Notes: generated from the sequence alone by a model not told the origin. A stretch of DNA of 64,000 nucleotides from Oncomelania hupensis (GCA_036898135.1 CM072513.1:12359602-12423601); one strand, 5' to 3'. Positions 45,640 to 56,438 are shown, counted from the stretch's first letter. Made by a program: numbers and translations.

Positions 45640-46030
45640 CCTCTAAAAACTTTAGACAAAAGACTTTAGACTTGATTCAAACTTTTAAAATGTACCATAA
45701 AATTGACGATTTGTACTGGACTGACTTTTTCTCAACACCTAGTTGTAATTCAACGCGAAACGCGGAGGGGAAGATATTTGTAAACCACTGCAGAACTAAC
45801 ACTAAAAAGCTTTCTTTTTCCAATCGTGTTGTTACTAACTGGAACGAACTACCAATTTCTCTTAAGAAAGCACCTTCAATTAACTCTCAAAAACCAGTTG
45901 GATGAGTTGCCTAAGTACAACAAATTGTTCTTTTACTTTGATGAACGGTAATGCGTTAAGGAAAATTGCATGCACTATCAGACCCATGTAAATCATATGA
46001 AAGATGGGACATTCAGAAAGGCCTGAGGGC
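45640..46030 (+). pseudogene. LINE-C-type C-terminal fragment
   Basis: It encodes LIQTFKMYHKIDDLYWTDFF, NHCRTNTKKLSFSNRVVTNW and NELPISLKKAPSIN, matching the C-terminal domain of LINE-C at 24200-24480. The 3' end GGGACATTCAGAAAGGCCTGAGGGC also matches (24560). A trinucleotide tail follows. 5'-truncated and dead. Confidence 0.83.
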
Positions 46031-46034
46031 CTGC

Positions 46035-46096
46035 TACTACTCCTACTCCTACTCCTCCTCCTCCTCCTCCTACTACTACTACTACTACTACCACCA

Positions 46097-46165
<69 letters not shown>

Positions 46166-46197
46166 GGTTTCGGCGTGCTTACCGAAACTATCAAATA

Positions 46198-46250
<53 letters not shown>
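46035..46250. repeat. (CTA/CTC)n and (CT)n microsatellites
   Basis: CTACTC and CTA triplets at 46035-46165, directly after the LINE end, then a 50-bp CT run at 46201-46250. Poly-serine and poly-leucine frames here are artefacts. Confidence 0.95.
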
Positions 46251-46252
<2 letters not shown>

Positions 46253-46448
46253 GTATCGTCCGAAAAGTTGGAGTGGGGTTTGGAAAGGGCTGGGGGTGAG
46301 GGGGAAGCTGCTCAACCTGCCCTCTCCCTCCCCCGGTTCCGACGCCACTAGTTTAGTATAGTATAGTCAAAGAGCTTAATGATAGAAAGAGGGGGAACTT
46401 GGTACAGAACCGCGAGACGAAAAGTACGAGTTATGCTCCCTTGTCGAC

Positions 46449-46597
46449 ATGCTGAAAATGGCTCGTGGCAGAAAGTCAAAAGGCGACCGAGTGAAACAGG
46501 GCGGTGACTTTTGCACAGCTATCAATTGCCATAATGGCAGATACAAGAAAAGTTGTGTTGGCAAGTCCTTTTTCAAATTTCCAAGAGACAAAGAAAG
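46449..46597 (+). CDS. THAP-domain protein, isolated first coding exon
   Basis: From ATG at 46449 (or the second one at 46458), an exon of about 49 codons ends at GAAAG|GTAAAT in phase 2. It reads MARGRKSKGDRVKQGGDFC, TAINCHNGRYKKSC and SFFKFPRDKER. CTAINCHN followed by SFFKFPRDxxR is the beginning of a THAP zinc finger (C2CH), a DNA-binding domain of THAP proteins and of P-element transposases. The second half (W, then CxxH and the AVPTIF-like end) must be in another exon, which I do not find in the following 5 kb. It could be a host gene with a long intron, or a stray transposon-derived exon. Confidence 0.5.
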
Positions 46598-47287
46598 GTA
46601 AATTGCAATTGAAAAACTTCATTTTTTTTGTGTTTATGTAGGCCTAAACTAAGACCGCTGCAGTGTTGTTAGTGTTAAAACAATCGGAGAGCGGCTTGAA
46701 TGATTCATGTTATACCTATGTGCTAAATCCAAAACAGTTTGCTTGCTGACAGTTTACGTTCAACAGGTCGCTCACTGTTTACGTTATTGCTAGGTTGTTT
46801 GACTATATTTGTGCTTATATTTCAAAAGTATATGTCAGATTGGCACTTTGGCTTCGGCAAACTGCTTATGTTAACAAGTTAAATTAGACTAAGTCTGTTT
46901 TCTACTCGTGATCAAATACTGTGCAAGATAACCCCTTACCTAGGCACAAAAATGGTCCTTGATCTGTTGTAATCACTTTTCGTTTGAGTGTAAACGGGAA
47001 AAAAAATGTAATGTAGAAACTCAGTCCTTGTTCTGATCTGTGAATTTCTGCGCATTAGATCTATATTGCGTGGAATGTTGTAGTCTAGGTTCTGATTGTT
47101 CTGTCTGATTAATTAATTATTTTCCATGAAGTGACTGATGTTATTAAGCCAGTGATGTGGGAGGTGAGAGGGTTGGGGGGTAGGGGGACACCTGATATAA
47201 ATTAAATTCACACTATTAGTGAAACATTTTGTTATTGTGCTTTATTGTGATTAATTGATTGAATGACAGAGCTCTCTCTTCCCCCAA

Positions 47288-47352
<65 letters not shown>

Positions 47353-47780
47353 GATTACGGATTTACACAGTTTCGGATAAATGAAACAGTCTGTCATGCA
47401 TATTTTCATTTTAAAATATCTGTCGTTGATTAAAAAATAATAAATTCCAGGGCAGAAAACGAACCTATGACATACACACATAAGCAGCATAAAAGCACCT
47501 AATAAATGTCAATAAGTAAACATTAAAAAAAAGACAGCAGTAGCGGAATGTTAATAATAATGATGGTTAAAAGTTTGGTTTTTGCAAACGTTGCCATAAA
47601 AATGTTCTTTTGCAATGGCATAGGCTCAATAAGTTACCACGCACAGATCGTTCATATAGCAGATGATGAAATATAGCCAACCCGAGCAAAGGGAAATAAT
47701 CCGTGAGAGCGTCTCGCATTTTTGTATATGACATAATGGAAGTTCCCTCTCTTTCCGTAATAAGCTCTTTGGTATAGTAT
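46598..47780. other. Unrecognised DNA with a (CT)n run
   Basis: A CT run of nearly 60 bp lies at 47293-47350. The rest is unique-looking A/T-rich sequence without an exon that I recognise. Confidence 0.4.
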
Positions 47781-47782
47781 AG

Positions 47783-48543
47783 TATGGGAGGCGAGATATC
47801 GCAAACGCGCGAGCATTTGCGCGAGCATTTGCACGAGCAAACGTGCGAACCTCGCGCACTTACTCGCGCATTTGCTCCTGCAAGTGTCCGAGCAAATGCG
47901 CGAGCAAGTGCGCGATCATTTGCTCGAGCGGTTGCTACGCCCGTTGCTATAAGGGTTTTGCTGAAAACTGTCAACGGAAAGGAACTGAAAATGAACACAT
48001 GTTTTTTTGTAGATCTCCGACCTAGATATTTTGTATTTATCCGCATTAGTTTGATGTTAAATATTTACGTAATATTTGTGGCCCTTAAACTTAATTTCTA
48101 AGTAGAATACAATTTAAATAACTGTCTCAATATGTTTTAAGATAGCTTTCATTTTAAAATATTATTAAAGTATTAGTAATTAATATGTAAATATATATAT
48201 AAACTCGCCTCCCATATATTAAGTTTAGTAGTGCTAGTTTTCACTAATTATTATTAATATTATTACCAATAAATGCAATAAATATTTAATTTGTGCACGT
48301 CTCAAATTCTTTTAGACTACATACACATTCTTTTTTGGGGTATAATTTTTTCGTGCATGGAGTGGAATATAGCAAACGCACGCGCATTTGCTCAAACACT
48401 TGCTGGAGCAAATGCGGGAGCAAGTGCGCGAACCTCGCGCAAATGCTCGAGCATTTGCTCCAGCAAGTGTTTGAGCAAATGCGCGAGGTTCGCGCATTTG
48501 CTCATGCAAATGCTTGCGCGTTTACTATATATCGCCTCCCATA
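47783..48543. mobile_element. Palindrome-rich foldback element(s)
   Basis: TATGGGAGGCGA at 47783 and TCGCCTCCCATA ending at 48543 are perfect 12-bp inverted repeats. A further TCGCCTCCCATA ends at 48216, so this may be one complete element (47783-48216, 434 bp) plus a second partial one. Both halves carry strings of a 12-bp module GAGCAAATGCGC in both orientations. In the second half, 48382-48415 and 48451-48484 form a perfect 34-bp inverted repeat. No coding capacity. The reading frames here are side effects of the repeat. Confidence 0.78.
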
Positions 48544-48545
48544 GT

Positions 48546-48965
48546 CTAGTATAATATAGTATGGTATAGTGTAGTATAGTATAGGATAGTATAGTAGGAT
48601 AATATAGTATAGCATAATACAGTTCAGTATAGTATAGTGCAGTTCAATATAGTATAGCATAATACAGTTCAGTATAGTATAGTGCAGTTCATTATATAGT
48701 ATAGTATAGTATAGTATAGTATAGTATAGTATAGTATAGTATAGTATAGTATAGTATAGTATAGTATAGTATAGTATAGTATAGTATAATACACTATAGT
48801 ATAGTGCTGGTTAAACGATCATCTGTGGTACCCCAACGACTTTCGGGTTTCGGGATAGTATAGTATAGTATAGTATAGTATAGTATAGTATAGTATAGTA
48901 TAGTATAGTATAGTATAGTATAGTATAGTATAGTATAGTATAGTATTGTATAGTATAGTATAGAT
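48546..48965 (+). repeat. (TATAG)n pentanucleotide with an embedded LINE-A end
   Basis: About 420 bp of mostly perfect TATAG units. At 48803-48857 it contains CTGGTTAAACGATCATCTG, CCCCAACGAC and CGGGTTTCGGGATAG, the 3' terminus of LINE-A. So at least the right half of the microsatellite is an expanded LINE-A tail. Confidence 0.93.
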
Positions 48966-50130
48966 GGCATCGTAGGTTGTCAGCCTTTCGCCTTCTAGCG
49001 GATGTGCTTTATCAAGCAGGAGGAGAAGCGATGATTGATGCCCTCATCATTAGCTGTAACAAGATCTGGCAGAGTGGGGAGTGGCCTATACCATGGACCC
49101 AGTCGCTTGTCATCACTCTTCCCAAAAAAGGTAACCTTCAGGAGTGTGAAAATTACCGCACCATCAGCCTCGTCAGCCATCCCAGCAAGGTCCTCCTGAA
49201 AATAATACTCAACAGGTTGAAACCCCAAGCTGAACAAATCATATCTGAAGAACAAGCAGGATTCAGGGCAGGGCGAAGTACCACTGAACAGATTTTCAAC
49301 CTCAGAATAATCTGTGAGAAATACGTGTACCTACAGCACCAACATCTGTATCATGTGTTCATAGAGTTCAAGAAGGCGTTTGACCGAGTCTGGCATGCAG
49401 CTCTATGGGCAACAATGAAAGTGTACAACATCAGCCCTAAAATTATTGAAGTCATCAAAAGCCTGTATGACAAGGCTAACAGTGCAGTCCTCCACAACAG
49501 CGCCATCGGGAACTGGTTCAGAACAACAATCGGTGTGCGTCAAGGATGCCTACTCTCTCCAACATCTTCCTAGAGCGCATCATGTCAGATGCTCTTGCAG
49601 ATCATGAAGGCACAGTCAGCATAGGGGATAGAGCAATCTCCAATCTTCGTTTTGCGGATGACTTTATGGATTGGCTGGAGAGGAACAAGAACTTGAACAG
49701 CTGGTACAGAGGCTTGACACCACCTTCAGAGCTTATGGAATGGAAATAAGTGCAGATAAGACCAAAATGATGACCAACAACACCAATGGCATCAACATGG
49801 ACATCAAAGTCCAAGGCCAATCCCTCAACACAGTGCATAGCTTCAAATATTTAGGAGCCATTGTATCAGACAATGGGTCCCAACAGGAAGTCCTCTCCAG
49901 GATCGCACAAACAACTGCTGCCCTGACAAGGTTGAAACCCATTTGGAAAGACAGGACCATCAGTTTACATTCCAAAGTACAACAAATGACAACATTCGAG
50001 AATGGACAGGTTTGTCACTGAGCGAAGCCATCAGGGCTGCTGAGGACAGAGAAAGATGGAGTATGCTGGTTAAACGATCATCTGTGGTGCCCCTACGACC
50101 TCCGGGTTACGGGACAGTATAGGATAGGGA
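48966..50130 (+). pseudogene. LINE-A: reverse transcriptase fragment
   Basis: It encodes SLVITLPKKGNLQECENYRT, EEQAGFRAGRSTTEQIFNLR, motif A FIEFKKAFDRVWHA, then NSAIGNWFRTT, VRQGCLLSPT, LRFADDF and TKMMTNNTNGINMDIKVQGQ. It then jumps to NIREWTGLSLSEA and ends at CGATCATCTGTGGTGCCC with a TATAGGATAG tail. Frameshifts near 49560 and 49690 and an internal deletion near 49990 disable it. It keeps the palm region that the copy at 19553 has lost. 5'-truncated, as usual for LINEs. Confidence 0.9.
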
Positions 50131-50371
50131 TAGGTTTTTTCAAATTACTTGTCCCCCGGTTATGCCTTCAGGCATCGGAAGTCTTAGAATTTGCTTACCA
50201 AGGTGGTGGAGGGAAAGAGGGGGGGGGGGGAGAGAAAGAATCTCCACACAAGTCAGTGGACAGCACTAAACCTGATAAATATTAATTGTGTCTAATAATC
50301 TATTGTTAAATGAGTTTGTGATACCAACTGTGACCACCTCTTGTTGCAGACTGTTCCAAATGTTAGTAAAC

Positions 50372-50465
50372 TTCCTATCCTATCCTATCCTATCGTAACC
50401 TATCCCGTAACCCGGAGGTCGTAAAGGCACCACAGATGATCGTTTAACCAGCATACTCCATCTTT
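50372..50465 (-). mobile_element. LINE-A 3' end stub
   Basis: An inverse 3' terminus: TATCC units, CCCGTAACCCGGAGGTCG, GGCACCACAGATGATCG and ACCAGCATACTCCATC. It faces the 48966 copy across 240 bp, so the two form an inverted pair. Confidence 0.82.
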
Positions 50466-51430
50466 TAAACTCCATCGCTTAAACTTCACTCTGTTAATTA
50501 AACAAAATTTAAAAGAAAGAAAAAACAGAAAAAAAATTTTAAAAAGTAGCGCTGATACAAACTAGTATCAATTAAGTCTTCTTTGATTTGAAAATGTATA
50601 CAGTATTAGATGAAGTAATTGTGTGTCTAAATTGTCGAATTTCATGGGCATTTGTGGCAAGCCAGAGGCCTTTGTGCAAGCATTAACGTGCATATTTCAT
50701 GACAATGAGCCAGTGGTCGCATAGGCCTAATATGCAAATAAGGAAGGTCGTGGCTGATAGAAAAGACCTACATAACTCCTTATGCAGTGTCAAAGGTCAC
50801 GGACGTCACGTCCTTATTTTATTTTTAAAACAGAGCTACGAATGTCTTTGTAATGCATCCAAACTAATTTTGGTAATTCTTATACGTTATAAATTGATAA
50901 GCTGGCAGTATCTGGTTTTATGCCCAATTTGTAGGGAAATAGAGCAAACAGTAATAGTTTAGTTTGTGTACCAGTTTGGCTTGGGAGACCCAAGTCCCTT
51001 TGGAATACTGTGCCCTTGACATTGCACGATATTGTGACCTTAACCATGGCACGAGTCGGTCGTTCACTGGGATCACTGAACTAAATAAACTGGAAGTCAG
51101 TGACTGGGATGGGTATCCCCGTCTGTCATATCTCCAAACTTCAATGCTCATAGAAAAGAAAGAACAACACATAAAATATAATACAAAATAAGAACACGTG
51201 CACAACATCTAGTTTTAATCAAGGGTATGGTAGGAAAAAGTGCTGATACAAATAAAAAAAAATCGCAGACTTATTACTCCATTAGGATTATTCCGCAAAC
51301 GCAGCCTCCAAGTGAGCAAAAAACAAACGATTGGATTAGAACGTCATTGGCGGTGTGACATCCTCACAGTTCCTAGTATCTTAGCTGGGCTGGGAGCGAA
51401 TGGGAGCATTCTGATTGGTCGACGCGTTAC
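50466..51430. other. Intergenic DNA before ATG2, nothing recognised
   Basis: No exon with recognisable homology. Open frames of 75-96 codons on both strands have no domain that I know. Confidence 0.35.
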
Positions 51431-51753
51431 AAAATTCGACGCATGCGCACAGTGCTATCATAGTCTTCGTAAGGGTTAGGGTTAGGGTTTGGGTTAGAGT
51501 TAAGAGTTTAGGGTTAGGGTTTGGGTTAGGGTTAGGGTTATGACGCCTAAGAACTTCGTGAAAAAGCCGGCCCGACATGACCTGGCGCATGCGCAAATGC
51601 GCTCGGATAAACTAGGAAACCCGGAACTTGAAGGATGTGACAGCGGAATTGTTTCCCTTCCGAGCACTCTTTAGGCTGACTTCCCTTTCATTCGTCAGCT
51701 AGGGTAGAGAGTGTTGTGATGGAATTTACTTTGTCTGCTACAAACATTTAGCC
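51431..51753 (+). promoter_or_regulatory. ATG2 promoter and 5' UTR region with NRF1-like palindromes
   Basis: ACGCATGCGCAC (51439-51450) and GGCGCATGCGCA (51584-51595) are close matches to the NRF1 palindrome YGCGCAYGCGCR, typical of CpG-rich TATA-less housekeeping promoters. Between them lies a block of telomere-like repeats (51471-51540). The start codon follows at 51754. The transcription start is not determined, but CTTCCGAGC and CTTCCCTTTC (about 51655-51690) look pyrimidine-rich enough for initiation. The regulatory role is inferred. Confidence 0.5.
51471..51540 (+). repeat. Interstitial telomere-like repeats
   Basis: Ten or so units of GGGTTA with GGGTTT and GAGTTA variants. TTAGGG is the animal telomere repeat. 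It lies 210-280 bp upstream of the ATG2 start codon. Confidence 0.95.
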
Positions 51754-51942
51754 ATGGACAGATTTAGAAAATTTTTGACAGGTTTATCCAACGCTGATTG
51801 TGTTAAAAGAGCATGCTTAGCCTTTTTAAAGTTGAACATAGAAAATTTTCTTAGTGAACCTTTGAGAAATGAACAAATATCAGAAGTCTTTGGAAATGAT
51901 GGTGTGGGCCTCACTGTTGTTGATCTTTCGATCAAGCCCAAG
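51754..51942 (+). CDS. ATG2: ATG2 (autophagy lipid-transfer protein), coding exon 1
   Basis: 63 codons from ATG (context GCCATGG) to CCCAAG|GTAAGT, phase 0. It reads MDRFRKFLTGL, then KRACLAFLKLNIENFLSEPL and EQISEVFGNDGVGLTVVDLS. This follows the start of human ATG2A/B (KKRACRYLLQRYLGHFLQEKL, LEQLSLDLYQG) residue by residue. It is the Chorein_N domain, the membrane-inserting entry of the bridge-like lipid channel. ATG2 moves phospholipid from the endoplasmic reticulum to the growing phagophore with WIPI and ATG9 partners. Identification is by memory of the family. The five exons found join without a frame error, which supports it. Confidence 0.85.
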
Positions 51943-52689
51943 GTAAGTTTTCCAACCCTTCAGTATATGTCTGAAATGTCTCTTCGCGTTATAAGAACTG
52001 TTTTATAACTCTTAAAAGAAATAATCCATTTACGAAACTTTCCGTGACATTATTTCTATTTCTCAGGACCAATGTTCGACACCAACGGGTATGTTTCATT
52101 GTTTGTAAACACAGACAAAAACAGCTGTGATCGGATTTCTAGGTCAGTCGAGTAAAAAGTGGTTATGCACGTAAAAGTCTCATAATTCACATCTATAAAA
52201 AGATGAAGGTCGCTTGAACTTAAAATTAGCCCCGTTCAGTCATTTGTAACACATCGTTTTATAAAATACATGTACTGACAGAAAAATAAGCTTGCGAGAT
52301 CAACACAAGACGTCCTGACAGAGTAGTAATTATTGTTCATAGTCATTTCCAAAAATACCATTCGTTTGTATGTTTTTGAAAGTTCATATAAGCTGTGTCG
52401 GGACATTTTTACATGGTTTTATTGCGAACTTATACAGAGAAAATAATTCTGAGAAGTTTCTTTGGTGATGCCAATGATGAAAATAGGATAAAAAAAACAA
52501 ACAATTTATGACATCACCATGAATGATTTCATACGGCAATATACCATAGTTTTGTTTACGGCTCAAGACACATATATGTACAATCTAATTACATATATGA
52601 AGTTTAAACAATGTAAAAAAAGAAATTCTTTTAAAAATGACATCACGATCATTTACGTAACTCTAGTTGCATGAGTTTGGGTTTACCTT

Positions 52690-52925
52690 GGAGACACAGG
52701 TGATGTCTAAAGTACATACCAAACTTGAACCAAATCCCTGCAGTAGTTTCAGAAAAAATAAGATTAGACAAATGCATAACATATAGTCATCTGGTAGGGT
52801 TCACCATTTCCTAACTAAATACCAAGTTTGAAAGAAATTGGTCAATTAGTTCCAGAGAAAAGAGCACAAATCTGGACAGAGGACGGGCAAAGCCAAAAAC
52901 AGTAGTTACCGAGTTTTATAGCACA
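52690..52925. repeat. Interspersed repeat of the AACTTG type
   Basis: TACCAAACTTGAACCAAATC, CAGTAGTTTCAGA and CAAGTTTGAAAGAAATTGG are words of a widespread mollusc-type repeat also reflected at 1800 and 37250. Low-copy evidence in this window. Confidence 0.4.
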
Positions 52926-53235
52926 GGAACTAATAAAATTCACTGACTTTCAAGTTTGAATTTCCAGCATAAGCAACAGTAATGAAACTTTAAACGAATC
53001 TGATTGATAGGGTGGTCCTAAACACAATTTGTCCTAGACAGTAGCATATTATCCATTTCAAACTATGTTATAACTTATAAGAGATGGTTTTGTCCCAATT
53101 TCTTTTTGTTCACTCTGTACATGGCAACACAGGAGAAGATAAGGAATTGAATTCAAAATAATTCATCATTGACTATGATACGTCACTATGCTCTACTTGA
53201 GTTTTATTGGGAAATAAAGATCTGCCGAATTAAAT

Positions 53236-53905
53236 CCTATTCTATCCCATAATCGTCGTTGGGGCACCACAGATGATCATTTCACCACATCTTTCTGTGC
53301 CCTCAGCAACCCTCATGGCTTCACTCAGTATCAAGCCAGTCCATTCTCGAATGTTTTCCTCCCGCCTCTTTTTCTGTCTCCCTCTACTCCTGCCTCCTTG
53401 CACCATGCCTTACAGGATGGTCTTTGCAAGGCGTGATGCTCTTATGACGTGGCCATATCATAGGAGTTTCCGTTTCTTGACCACTGTGAGCATGTCATCA
53501 GGTTGTCCAACAGCTTGTTTGATGGTCTGTCAGAATTCGTCGTTGATGATGTGCTAGGTATAGGAAATGCCCAGAAGTGCTCTGTAGCACCTCATCTCCA
53601 TGCTTTGTATTCTTCGTTGTAGGTCTGCTGTAAAGTTCCATGTTTTGCAAGCATATACTATAGGAAGATGGAGATGACAAGGGAGTGCAGCAGCCTTACC
53701 TTCTAGTGTAGACTAATGGTCCTGTATTTCCAAATGGGCTTCAACCTTGTCAGGGCAGCAGTTGTTTGTGCGATCCTGGAGAGGACTTCCTGTCCGATAC
53801 AATGTCTCCTAAATATTTGAAGCTATGCACTGTGTTGAGGGACTGGCCTTTGACTTTATTATCCGTGTTGATGCCATTGGTATTGTTGTTCATCATTTTT
53901 TATTG
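53236..53905 (-). pseudogene. LINE-A, 3' part, interrupted by LINE-B
   Basis: An inverse copy in ATG2 intron 1: TATCCCATAATCG tail end, then CTCAGTATCAAG, the KKRKLRWYGHVI-type region and the INGMDIKV-type region up to TTGTTGTTCATCATTTT. The LINE-A sequence goes on at 55081, so 53906-55080 is an insertion. Frames are broken. Confidence 0.85.
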
Positions 53906-55080
53906 TAATGGTACAGACACCACCCCTCTTATTAAATACTCTGACGATACAGCCCTTCATGACCTTTCAAACTCTGATTCTGTTTACTTCCAGGAAGTTG
54001 CCCGTTTCACCACCTGGTGCAAAGTGAATTACTTGGACCTAAATGTCAAAAAGACTAAACTATAAGTTATAGATTTCCGTAGGGGACCGGCTGTCATTCC
54101 GGATCTGATGATTGATGGCGTGAAAGTTGAGCGTGTAAGTGAATATATATATTAGAACTGTACATACTGGATAACAAACTCACTTTTGATTCAAATACTG
54201 CTGTAATCCACAAGAAATGTCAGTCAAGATTATACTGCTTTCCGTTCCCCGTTCGTTAGGCGTCAGTCAGCCTGTTTTGTGTACATTTTACAGATGTTTT
54301 ATCGAATCTATTTTAACATTTGGCTTTTTCTGCTGGTATGGAGGTCTAAATGTGAAGAACAAGAATGTGCTTGACAGAGTGGTGAAAGTGTGCGGGAAAG
54401 TGATTGGAGAGAAACAGAAGAGCCTGACTGAGTTGTATGAGTGTTGTGCAGTGCGAAAGGCTAAAGAGATTGCGAGAGACACCACACACGTCCTTGCAAA
54501 GCATTATACACTTATACCAGCCGCTCGCCGTTTTTGAGTGCCTAAATTTTGCCACTGTTAGAACCAAATGCAGCTTTGTACCAAAGTCGATCGAACTTCT
54601 GAATAAGTATAAATAATGTGTGACGGTGTGTGTGGAGGTGTAGGTGTGTGCGTGTGTGTAAGAAAAAGAGAGTGCCTTTATTTATACTATTTCTTTTAAT
54701 CACTTTAAGCACTTGTGGCCTGTGCAGTAGGTGCTAATTTGTGCAATGACAGTTGTTATGTAGGTTTGTAAAATATAAGTCCCCGCTTCTTTGCTTGCGT
54801 AGTTATCTCTGTGATTAGAAATGATTTGTATGATCTTATGTACATTTAAACATGTATACAACATGAATGTTCTTTTCCTTTAATGTAATTAACTTTTTAA
54901 CCTTGTAAATTAATATAAGTGAGAAGGAAAGTGATATAAGATGTCCAGTAAGAATGTGAAGTGCCAACTGTGTAGGGCACAGGTGTTATGTTTTCTTTTT
55001 ATTGATTGATGCCTTACTTTAACTGCCGGCAAAACATGTCTTAATTTCTCAGAGTGAGATATTAAAGTTTTTTTGTATCA
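53906..55080 (+). pseudogene. LINE-B inserted in LINE-A
   Basis: It encodes YSDDTALHDLSNSDSVYFQE (motif C is YSDD), FTTWCKVNYLDLNVKKTK, LGVSQPVLCTFYRCFIESIL, TFGFFCWYGGLNVKNKN and KAKEIARDTTHVLAKHY. Stops and frameshifts lie near 54065 and 54155. It is 5'-truncated and starts in the second half of the reverse transcriptase. A 3' UTR of about 550 bp follows. Its 3' UTR differs from that of the LINE-B fragment at 35600, so two lineages are present. Confidence 0.85.
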
Positions 55081-55490
55081 CTTATTTCCATTCCAAAGAC
55101 TCTGGAGGTGGTGTCGAATCTCTACCAGCTATTCAAGTTCTTGTTCCTCTTCAGCCAATCCATCAATGTCATCTGTGAAACGGAGGTTGGCAATTGCTCT
55201 ATCCCCTTTGCTGACTGTGCTTTCATGATCTGCAAGGGCATCTGACATGATGCGCTATAGAAAGATGTTGAAGAGTATTGGAGAGAGTAGGCATCCTTGA
55301 CGCACGCCGATTGTTCTGAACCAGTTTCCGATGGCGCTGTTGTGGAAGACTGCACTGGTAGCCTTGTCATACAGGCTTTTGATGACTTCAATAATTTTAG
55401 GGCTGATGTTGTACACTCTCATGGTTGCTCACAGAGCTGCATGCCAGGCTCCGTCAAACAATTTCTTGAGGTCTACAAACACATTGTAAC
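55081..55490 (-). pseudogene. LINE-A, 5' continuation
   Basis: CTTATTTCCATTCC, then the segment encoding RNKNLNSW, LQIMKAQSAKGI, SSTTAPSETGSEQS and KSSKACMTRL on the minus strand, matching 20100-20380 and 49460-49740. With 53236-53905 it forms one LINE-A copy, later split by LINE-B. Confidence 0.83.
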
Positions 55491-55659
55491 CGAATTAAAT
55501 ATAATAATAATAATAATTATTATTATTATAAGGGTATTTATAAAGCGCGACATCAGTTCAAAGCGCAGAATTGCTATATCTAGAAAAGGAATATTACCTC
55601 GATGTGCTGAGTGTGAAGATTTTTTCATAATTATTTATTGGTGAAGTGACTGTTTTCAG

Positions 55660-55834
55660 GTTTTGGAAGATGCACTGGAGGACGCATTCCCATGTCAAGT
55701 GGTGGAGATGTTTGTGGAGGAGGTCAAGCTGAATGTCAACGTGTTTGGGATCATGCAAACGCCCTCCAAAATCCGAGTGACAGGGGTGCATATTACCTTG
55801 CACCCAAAACCTCACAGTCAGGTGCTGAAGCCAG
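55660..55834 (+). CDS. ATG2: ATG2, coding exon 2
   Basis: The exon starts after CTGTTTTCAG in phase 0 and ends at AAGCCAG|GTCAGT in phase 1. It reads VLEDALEDAFPCQVVEMFVE, EVKLNVNVFGI and KIRVTGVHITLHPKP. This matches the ATG2 Chorein region (NEILESADAPLEVTEGFIQS, SISLSVPW, LEVRGLEMVFRPRP in the human B form as remembered). The usual VPW is VNV here. The 3.7-kb intron before it is filled by the LINE-A/LINE-B nest. Confidence 0.87.
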
Positions 55835-55911
55835 GTCAGTTGATTTAAAAGATCTCAAAGTCTAAGAGCATTTGAGGTCAAGATCACAATTGTGGAAAAA
55901 TAAGTCATAGT

Positions 55912-55916
55912 AATAA

Positions 55917-55984
<68 letters not shown>

Positions 55985-55997
55985 TGATGATAATAAT

Positions 55998-56043
<46 letters not shown>
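55912..56043. repeat. (AAT)n microsatellite
   Basis: About 130 bp of AAT triplets with a few GAT interruptions in ATG2 intron 2. Confidence 0.95.
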
Positions 56044-56279
56044 TCTAACTCATGCTACGATATGACTATTTACTTATAATTATCTTCATTACTTTAAATA
56101 TAAACGTCATTTCTCAGTGATCAATAAGGTTGTCTGCTATAGCAGTAAGTGACTTATCTTTAGGAATACAAATGCTGGTGCACAGAGATAAAAAAAACAA
56201 CAGCTGAATGCGACCAACACAGAGGTCCAGGTACTGTTGAATGAGTGACAATTTCTCTCTGCTGCCGCTGCATTTTCAG

Positions 56280-56438
56280 AACAACTTCTGGTGAATTTGA
56301 CATCCTCGGTGATCCACTCCTTGGAGAACAGCAGGGAGAGTGCCCGGCAAGCCCGTGCTGACCTCCCTCCAGCTGACAAACCTTCCTTGGGAGAGGGTGA
56401 TGATGCTGTGGAAATGCTGGCCTTGGCATTTGATAAAG
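56280..56438 (+). CDS. ATG2: ATG2, coding exon 3
   Basis: The exon follows GCATTTTCAG, phase 1 in, and ends at GATAAAG|GTGAGG, phase 1 out. It encodes EQLLVNLTSSVIHSLENSRE, then a charged linker and GDDAVEMLALAFDK. In human ATG2 the corresponding part reads SFMTSSMQLAKECL... and FEGLEKFAETIETVLRR, the helical segment that leads back into beta sheet. The split codon with the previous exon gives Glu, and with the next one Val, keeping the frame. Confidence 0.85.

Noticed and set aside
45880..46198. Poly-Ser, poly-Leu and poly-Tyr proteins
   Set aside because: Pure translation of CTA/CTC microsatellites after a LINE end.
47567..48554. Arg/Ala/Cys-rich proteins on both strands
   Set aside because: Translation of the palindromic GAGCAAATGCGC modules of the foldback element.
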